From an uncultured Granulosicoccus sp. (GTDB taxonomy: Bacteria; Pseudomonadota; Gammaproteobacteria; Granulosicoccales; Granulosicoccaceae), in the NCBI GenBank assembly GCA_947495035.1, contig CANLXI010000002.1, forward strand, positions 206,841 to 270,840: a stretch of DNA of 64,000 nucleotides. Reading direction: 5' to 3'. Positions within the stretch are counted from its first letter, which is position 1, and every line of letters begins with the position of its first letter. Positions 58,541 through 64,000 of this stretch are shown here, in pieces. The position numbers and the translations under genes were made by a program. The notes under the pieces were generated by a model. The model had not been told where the DNA came from, made no database searches, and worked only from the letters and a program-made list of their open reading frames with translations.

Positions 58541-59639
58541 GTCCACACAGTCCCTGTTTGCAACAGAGGCACATAACCCGGCGTTCTTCAGTGTACGACA
58601 GGTCGCGGCCCCGGAACGGGAACTCATCGACTTCTGTGTGCCGGTGAACCGGCACTTTCCACCCCCATCGCTGCTGGAGGATATTCGATCGTCCTTGCCC
58701 GATATCGTCAAGTACTATCCGGAGTATGCCGAGGTCCATCAGGAAGCACTCTCTGCACTGACAGGCGTGCCTGCAGCCCGGATCGTCGTCGCCAATGGCT
58801 CTACCGAGCTGATCACGATGCTTTGCCAGCAGGCAGCCGGCCCCATGGCCAGCTGTACACCGACCTTCGGGCAGTGGACAGATCTGCCGGAATCCCACGG
58901 TGTACCGATTCACTACATTCAGCGTAAGGCAGAGCGTGACCATGTGCTGTCCGTGGGCGACATCGTTGGTTTCGTGCGGGACAAGGGTATACAGACACTT
59001 GTATTGTCCAACCCCAACAATCCGACCGGTGCAGCGATGCCCGGCAAGGTAGTTCGCGAGTTGCTGCAACAGCTTTCCGATCTGCCACTGATCATCATCG
59101 ATGAATCCTTCATCGACTATTCCCGGGTTGCCAGTGCGGAGAATCTGGTGGCTGAGGCCAGAAACCTGGTGGTCGTCAAGAGCCTCGGCAAGTCCCTGGG
59201 CTGGCATGGCCTGCGGCTGGGGTACGCGGTTACCCATGAAGAACGCGCGGCTCTGATTCGCAAGCGACTGCCTTTCTGGAACATCAATGGATTGGCTGCA
59301 TTTGTACTGCAACGCGTTGCTGGCATGCGTGCGGAGCTCAGGGACAGCTTTTCCCGGACCGATCAGGAAAGACAGGCCTTCGTGGCCAGTCTGCAGACAA
59401 TCGACCGTCTGCGTGTATTTCCCTCTGAAGCGAACTTCGTGTTCGTGGAGCTGGATGCCGGCATCTCCGGCAAGGCTCTGCGCAATTCACTGCTGGAAGA
59501 ACATGGCTGTTTCATTCGGGAGTGCAGCAACAAACGAGGCTCCAGCGAAAGATATCTGCGGCTGGCGGTCAATCTGCCGGCGGAGAACGAGCTGCTCGTC
59601 AGTGCCCTGCAGTCGCTGCTGGGCGATCAGGCAGGCTGA
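58530..59639 (+). CDS. cobD: Threonine-phosphate decarboxylase-like PLP enzyme (CobD)
   Basis: 369 residues, fold type I aminotransferase: VNRHFPPPSLLEDI, NGSTELITMLCQQ, SNPNNPTGAAMP, Asp in IIDESFIDYS and PLP Lys in SLGKSLGWHGLRLGYA. Length and pattern fit CobD, which decarboxylates threonine phosphate to aminopropanol phosphate; HisC-like aminotransferase activity is the alternative. ATG 58530 has GGAGG 5 bases upstream. Directly coupled to the PduX-like gene, the enzyme that would make its substrate. Confidence 0.8.
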   Translation: MHAESTQSLFATEAHNPAFFSVRQVAAPERELIDFCVPVNRHFPPPSLLEDIRSSLPDIVKYYPEYAEVHQEALSALTGVPAARIVVANGSTELITMLCQQAAGPMASCTPTFGQWTDLPESHGVPIHYIQRKAERDHVLSVGDIVGFVRDKGIQTLVLSNPNNPTGAAMPGKVVRELLQQLSDLPLIIIDESFIDYSRVASAENLVAEARNLVVVKSLGKSLGWHGLRLGYAVTHEERAALIRKRLPFWNINGLAAFVLQRVAGMRAELRDSFSRTDQERQAFVASLQTIDRLRVFPSEANFVFVELDAGISGKALRNSLLEEHGCFIRECSNKRGSSERYLRLAVNLPAENELLVSALQSLLGDQAG

Positions 59640-59659
59640 CTTCCATCGGTCTCCGGCCC

Positions 59660-59680
59660 CGCTCCGACAGAAGCGGAGCG
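59660..59680 (+). terminator. Stem-loop after the cobD-like gene
   Basis: CGCTCCG / CGGAGCG, 7 pairs with a 7-base loop, 20 bases past the stop. No T-run. Confidence 0.35.
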
Positions 59681-59739
59681 CGGTCGGCATGGCCATGCCC
59701 CCGTTTCCCGACCTCTTGCGAAAAATCAGAAAACCATTC

Positions 59740-61749
59740 ATGAGTACAAGTAAATCAGCAGTGCAAAATCCCACCTCGAACTGCCCGGGCGCGATTCATC
59801 TGGCTTCCGGTTTCATGGTGCTGTGTTGCATCGCCGTTGTGGCTGGTGCCAGTGAAAGAGAAACACCTTACCGAGAATCCCATCGCGACCTGCAGACCCT
59901 GGATGGCCGCGACAACAACCGTCAGAATCCCCTGGTCGGATCTGCCAACACGGCCTATGCTCGGCTGACGCCAGCCAACTACGCTGATGGAATCGCTGCC
60001 CCTGCAGAAGGACCCGAGCCACGTTACATCAGCAACCGCATCTTCGAGGACCATGCGCAGAACCTGTTTTCGGAAAACGGTGTGACTCAATGGGCCTATA
60101 ACTGGGGACAGTTCATCGATCATACGATCGGATTGCGAGGCAGCAGCGATGAAGCGCTGTTCATGGCCTATGATGAGTCCGATCCACTGGAAACGTTCGC
60201 TCACGGCGATGGCGAATTCAGGACGACTCGCAGTACTGCAATGGATGGCACCGGTATCGATACTGTTCGTGAGCAGCTGAATACGGTCAGCAGCTTCATC
60301 GACGCCTGGGCGGTATATGGCGGCTCGGAAGTGCGTCTCGAGTGGCTGCGCGAAGGGCCCGTCGATGGCGACATGTCCAACAATGGCGCGCGGCTGCTGA
60401 TGACCTCCGAGCAGTACTTGCCACGAGCCATCGAACGCGGTGACGCCAGCAAGGCGCCCGCCATGGAAAGACTGGGAAACCTTCTGTATGCACCGGATGC
60501 CGATGAGCAGGCCATCATTGCAGGTGATGTGCGGGCCAATGAGAATATTGCGTTGACGGCAGTACAGACACTGTTCGCAAGAGAGCACAATCGCATCGTG
60601 GATCAGCTACCGGAGCAATGGTCGGAACAACGAAAGTTCGACATGGCGCGACGTCTGGTCATCGCGACTCAGCAGTACATCACGTACGAGGAGTTCCTGC
60701 CTGCCCTGGGTGTCGAGCTTGAGCCGGCCAGGCACTATCGCGCGGATGTCGAGACCAGCGTCAGCAACGAATTCGCGACGGTCGGGTTTCGTGCGCACAG
60801 CATGATTCATGGGGAAATAGAGCTCCAGGCACAGGCGGGTCAGTACGACGAGAGCCTGCTGGGTCAATTCGCTGAGGCGGGAATCGAGGTAGAGCATGGT
60901 GAGGAAGAAAGCGGTGACATTGAACTGGCCGTGCCGTTGAATATCGCCTTTCATCGACCCCAGCTGGTGGCCCAACTGGGATTGGGACCGTTGCTGGCAG
61001 GCCTGGGAGGGGAACCGCAGTATCGCAATGATGAGCAGATCGACAACCAGCTTCGCAGCGTGCTGTTCCAGATTCCAGCCGAGCGCAGTACGACCATGCA
61101 GGGCTGTCTGGATGGACCCACTCTGAACGAGTGTTTCATCCTGGTCAACGATATCGGTGTTCTGGATATCATCCGCGGTCGCGAACACGGCATGGCCAGC
61201 TATAACGACATGCGCAGAGTCTACGGTCTGAAGGAGGCAAGCTCTTTCTCCGAGTTGACCGGGGAGGCCAGCGAGTCCTTTCCAGTCGATGATCCGTTGA
61301 TCGATCCGCTGGACCCGATCAACGACCCTGACATTCTGGACTTTATCGAATTGCGGGATGTGAACGGTCAGCTGTTGGAGCCGGGTTCCGAAGCTGCAGA
61401 TACCGAAGCGGTATCGGGTGTTCGGCGAACCACGCTGGCTGCCAGATTGAAGGGTGTCTATGGGGATATCGACCGGGTGGACGCCTTTGTCGGCATGGTG
61501 TCGGAGCCTCATCTGCCAGGTAGCGAATTCGGTGAATTGCAGCTCGCCATCTGGAAGCGGCAGTTCGAAGTCCTGCGCGATGGTGATCGATTCTTCTATC
61601 GCTGGAATCGCGCCTTGCGATCCATGCTTGATCGCCCCGAATTGAAAGGCTTGACCTACCGTCAGACGCTGGCTGATGTCATCGTCAACAATACGGAGCT
61701 GGAAGCGGATGATTTGCAGGAGAACATGTTCTTCAGTGTGGCTGATTGA
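59740..61749 (+). CDS. Exported animal-type haem peroxidase (peroxinectin-like)
   Basis: 669 residues with an N-terminal hydrophobic signal (IHLASGFMVLCCIAVVAGASE). Distal-side motif WGQFIDHTIGL carries Gln and distal His, with Thr where the family usually has the calcium-binding Asp after His. Proximal His lies in VGFRAHSMIHGE. Other family marks: RLGNLLYAPDADEQ, ANENIALTAVQTLFAREHNRI, DIIRGREHGMASYNDMR. Bacterial relatives oxidise halides or phenols with H2O2. ATG 59740 chosen to give a clean signal peptide; the frame upstream is shadow of cobD. Confidence 0.9.
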   Translation: MSTSKSAVQNPTSNCPGAIHLASGFMVLCCIAVVAGASERETPYRESHRDLQTLDGRDNNRQNPLVGSANTAYARLTPANYADGIAAPAEGPEPRYISNRIFEDHAQNLFSENGVTQWAYNWGQFIDHTIGLRGSSDEALFMAYDESDPLETFAHGDGEFRTTRSTAMDGTGIDTVREQLNTVSSFIDAWAVYGGSEVRLEWLREGPVDGDMSNNGARLLMTSEQYLPRAIERGDASKAPAMERLGNLLYAPDADEQAIIAGDVRANENIALTAVQTLFAREHNRIVDQLPEQWSEQRKFDMARRLVIATQQYITYEEFLPALGVELEPARHYRADVETSVSNEFATVGFRAHSMIHGEIELQAQAGQYDESLLGQFAEAGIEVEHGEEESGDIELAVPLNIAFHRPQLVAQLGLGPLLAGLGGEPQYRNDEQIDNQLRSVLFQIPAERSTTMQGCLDGPTLNECFILVNDIGVLDIIRGREHGMASYNDMRRVYGLKEASSFSELTGEASESFPVDDPLIDPLDPINDPDILDFIELRDVNGQLLEPGSEAADTEAVSGVRRTTLAARLKGVYGDIDRVDAFVGMVSEPHLPGSEFGELQLAIWKRQFEVLRDGDRFFYRWNRALRSMLDRPELKGLTYRQTLADVIVNNTELEADDLQENMFFSVAD

Positions 61750-62244
61750 CCGTTGAGCGGGCTCGAGCGGGTTTGTCGCGGACGGGAAGCTCTTGCGTCA
61801 AGCCTGCCCAAAGCATTCCCGGAAGCTGCAACGATGCTGATGACTCACTCTCGCTTGATGAAATGTGCGTCACGCCCGGTTGCACTGCAGCGCAGCAAAT
61901 GGAGACCTGTGTTGTTGATCGCGGCGGAGAAAGTGCGATGTTCATGAGTCAATGCCATCGCCCAGTTCAAAATTGCAGAAAGTTGCGCTTGGGTACTGGG
62001 GTCAGGGATGAATTTCCATGCCCCTGTGCCCGATAGGGTGTAGACAGGGAAATGCGGGCTGGCGCATCAGGCGACGGCCAGGGGAATGTGCTCGGATTCC
62101 GAGTGATACCGTTTTCCTGCTGAATCATGGTGGCCGATTCTCTGGTGGTTCCATGACGCGATTGCCCGGTCTGTCTCGTTGCAGACATGCATGTCGACCG
62201 GGAAATCACTCATTCAACTGGCACTGTATTGGAGGGCTGCTGAC
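61750..62244. other. Intergenic region upstream of the H-NOX gene
   Basis: 495 bases, no gene supported. It includes a compact palindrome CTCGGA-T-TCCGAG at 62091-62103 and ends with GGAGGG before the H-NOX start. Confidence 0.45.
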
Positions 62245-62784
62245 ATGAAGGGAATTGTATTCAACATATTCGCTGACCTTGTTACCGACAATTTCGGCAT
62301 GGAAGTCTGGGACAAGCTGATACAGGATACAGCGCCGGCATCCGGCGCGATCTACACCAGTGCGGAAGTCTACCCTGATGGTGAACTCATCGCCTATGTC
62401 GGCGCCTTGTCCGAGCTCACGGGGGCCGAACCGGCCGACCTGATCCGAACATTCGGTACCTACATGATGCACAAATTCCACAAGCTGCATCCTGAATACA
62501 TGGCGGATCATACGGCAAAGAGCTTTCTCGAAAATGTGCATGATGTTGTACACGTGGAAGTCAAGAAACTGCATCCGGAAGCACTGTTACCGGAGTTTGT
62601 CTATGAAAGCCGCGGTGATGCGCAGCTGACCATGCTCTACTCTTCACCCAGAAAGCTCTGTCATCTGGCAGAAGGTCTGGTCGTGGGAACCGCGGAGATC
62701 TTCGGTGAGAACATTGAGCTGATTCATTCCGAGTGCATGCATCACGGCGCTGGGCAATGTCGGCTGGAGCTCGATTTTGCCTAG
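62245..62784 (+). CDS. hnoX: H-NOX haem nitric-oxide/oxygen-binding protein
   Basis: 179 residues, cytoplasmic gas sensor. Proximal haem His is about H103 in FLENVHDVVHVEV; the haem-propionate motif Y-x-S-x-R is YSSPR at 132-136. LRLEL-type C-terminus and length are standard. GGAGGG precedes ATG 62245. The histidine kinase gene begins within its last codons, the classic H-NOX/HnoK pair: NO-bound H-NOX inhibits the kinase. Confidence 0.94.
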   Translation: MKGIVFNIFADLVTDNFGMEVWDKLIQDTAPASGAIYTSAEVYPDGELIAYVGALSELTGAEPADLIRTFGTYMMHKFHKLHPEYMADHTAKSFLENVHDVVHVEVKKLHPEALLPEFVYESRGDAQLTMLYSSPRKLCHLAEGLVVGTAEIFGENIELIHSECMHHGAGQCRLELDFA

Positions 62785-63808
62785 TCTGTTACCAGCCATC
62801 AGTGATCCGGAACGGGTCGACATGCTGCAGCGCGCGCTGGATCGTGAACGACAGGCAAGAGAACAGGCCGAGCATTTTCTTGAATCCAGGTCACGCGAGC
62901 TCTATCTGGCCAATGAAGATCTGAAGCTGAAGAACTCACAGATCGAGAGACGCAACGAGGAGATCGAGAAATCGAATGTTGCGTTGATGAACGCTCAGGC
63001 TCAGTTGATGCAGTCGGAGAAGATGGCGTGTGTCGGACAACTGGCCGCAGGTGTGGCACACGAGATCAACAATCCGATCGGTTACATCACCAGTAACCTT
63101 GGCACTTTGCAGACCTATACGGATGTGATGAAGGAACTGATTACCGCATACCGACAGTATTCGGATGGGGTCAAGGGGGGAAGGGAGGATGAATCGCTCT
63201 ACCAGAAAATACAGGAAATACAGCAGAGAAACGATATCGATTTCATGCTGGGCGATGTCGTTGAACTGGTAGCGGATTCCTTGTCCGGCTCGCTGCGCGT
63301 CAAGGAAATCGTGCAGGGACTGAAGAGTTTCTCCCGCGTGGACAGTGCGGAAACCGCAGAATCGGATCTGCATTCGGGTATCGAGTCCACCCTGAAGGTG
63401 CTGTCCAACGAGCTGAAATATTCCTGTGAGGTAAGGCTTGAGTTCGGTGACTTGCCATTGGTGATGTGTAATCTGGCGAAAATCAATCAGGTGTTCATGA
63501 ATCTGCTGGTGAACGCTTCTCAGTCGTTCGACGAGCCGGGAGTCATTGCCATTTCCACGCGCTGTGACGAGACCTGGGTGTATCTGTCGGTCAGCGATAC
63601 CGGCTGTGGAATCCCCGAGGACAGCCTCGGATCGATCTTCGATCCCTTCTTCACGACTAAGCCAGTGGGAAGTGGTACCGGACTGGGCTTGTCGATTTCC
63701 TTCGGCATCATCGAAGAGCACGGCGGAATAATGTCGGTTGAGAGCGAAGTGGGTGTCGGTAGCCAGTTCACCATCCAGTTGCCGATTCATCAGGCTGGCC
63801 GGACGTGA
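62777..63808 (+). CDS. H-NOX-associated soluble histidine kinase
   Basis: 343 residues, no membrane span. N-terminal coiled coil (about 15-85, ALDRERQAREQAEHFLES and following heptads), H-box GQLAAGVAHEINNPIGY, N-box NQVFMNLLVNASQSF, G-boxes SDTGCGIPEDSLGS and GSGTGLGLSISFG. TTG 62777 overlaps the hnoX stop and has GGAG upstream; ATG 62822 is an alternative start. Confidence 0.9.
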   Translation: MPSLLPAISDPERVDMLQRALDRERQAREQAEHFLESRSRELYLANEDLKLKNSQIERRNEEIEKSNVALMNAQAQLMQSEKMACVGQLAAGVAHEINNPIGYITSNLGTLQTYTDVMKELITAYRQYSDGVKGGREDESLYQKIQEIQQRNDIDFMLGDVVELVADSLSGSLRVKEIVQGLKSFSRVDSAETAESDLHSGIESTLKVLSNELKYSCEVRLEFGDLPLVMCNLAKINQVFMNLLVNASQSFDEPGVIAISTRCDETWVYLSVSDTGCGIPEDSLGSIFDPFFTTKPVGSGTGLGLSISFGIIEEHGGIMSVESEVGVGSQFTIQLPIHQAGRT

Positions 63809-63898
63809 CGCGTCGGCGTTGCCTGCCTCGAAAGGATGTACGTCGCGGACTGATGACCACGACCAGTCCATCGCCCACGTTGACAACGGAGAGTTGAA

Positions 63899-64000
63899 AT
63901 GAATGCAGTCATGCAAGCTGTAGAGTCACAGTCACAGTCACAGTCACAGTCACAGTCACAGTCACAGTCACAGTCACAGTCACAGTCACAGTCACAGTCA
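63899..64000 (+). CDS. Ser-Gln repeat protein, N-terminus only (cut by window edge)
   Basis: ATG 63899 follows CGGAGAGTTGAA, a good ribosome site, and opens MNAVMQAVE followed by at least 12 Ser-Gln pairs up to the window end. Too short here for assignment. It is the next gene after the H-NOX kinase, 90 bases downstream and co-directional, so it may belong to that operon. Confidence 0.6.
   Translation, partial: MNAVMQAVESQSQSQSQSQSQSQSQSQSQSQSQS
63926..64000 (+). repeat. Perfect 6-bp tandem repeat coding Ser-Gln
   Basis: TCACAG repeated 12 times without mismatch plus a further TCA, running off the right edge, so total length is unknown. Frame-preserving inside the partial gene. Confidence 0.93.

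Noticed and set aside
59287..59739. N-terminal extension of the haem peroxidase frame
   Set aside because: It lies within cobD in another frame and lacks homology; the signal peptide fits a start at 59740.

Overview
The window reads as a piece of chromosome from a GC-rich, aerobic, probably marine gammaproteobacterium with a broad appetite for organic nitrogen, sugars and reduced sulfur. LplA, CysI, CysJ and the two-component and ABC proteins look proteobacterial. The mix of a Sox thiosulfate cluster, an N-methylglutamate/sarcosine-type cluster, polyamine uptake, an RCC1-like secreted protein and an animal-type haem peroxidase recalls Granulosicoccus-like Chromatiales. That placement is an inference from gene content only. 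I saw no rRNA, tRNA, insertion sequence, phage gene or CRISPR array.

Layout. 1-9.6 kb holds core metabolism: lipoate ligase (cut by the left edge, with a Fur-box-like site upstream), aconitase B, a 1-Cys peroxiredoxin, sulfite reductase cysI-cysJ and a LysE-type exporter. 9.6-16.8 kb is a sugar ABC importer operon with a GH42 beta-galactosidase and a divergent AraC regulator. 16.9-20.0 kb is a GntR regulator facing a cupin-alcohol dehydrogenase-SDR cassette across a perfect operator-like palindrome. 20.1-23.5 kb holds an RCC1-like secreted protein, a gene-free stretch with DnaA-box-like sites, and an MFS transporter. 23.6-32.3 kb is a polyamine uptake and catabolism operon (ATPase, two permeases, binding protein, aminotransferase, flavin monooxygenase, RidA-like protein, DUF1028 protein) with a divergent LuxR regulator and repeated GGGGGTATA-type half-sites between them. 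32.4-34.6 kb holds a small orphan protein and an exporter of the MsbA type. 34.9-38.8 kb is soxXYZAB. 39.3-51.7 kb is a glutamine-synthetase-like gene, a three-gene glutamate-synthase-like set and a four-subunit sarcosine-oxidase-like set, together the gene complement of the N-methylglutamate pathway, flanked by XRE-cupin and GATase1-AraC regulators. 51.8-57.4 kb holds a sigma factor-membrane protein-DUF3106 operon, an EF-hand protein and a two-component system. 57.5-64 kb holds a PduX/CobD pair, a haem peroxidase, an H-NOX/histidine kinase pair and the start of a Ser-Gln repeat protein.

The most unusual trait is the density of short tandem repeats. Two intergenic arrays of 8-bp units (13 copies each, sharing a CAGG core) lie about 15 kb apart. 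Two coding arrays of 6-bp and 9-bp units sit in the DUF3106 gene, and a 6-bp coding array runs off the right edge. Units are multiples of three inside genes and not outside them. Start sites were revised where a Shine-Dalgarno site, stop/start overlap or family alignment favoured a start inside the longest open frame.
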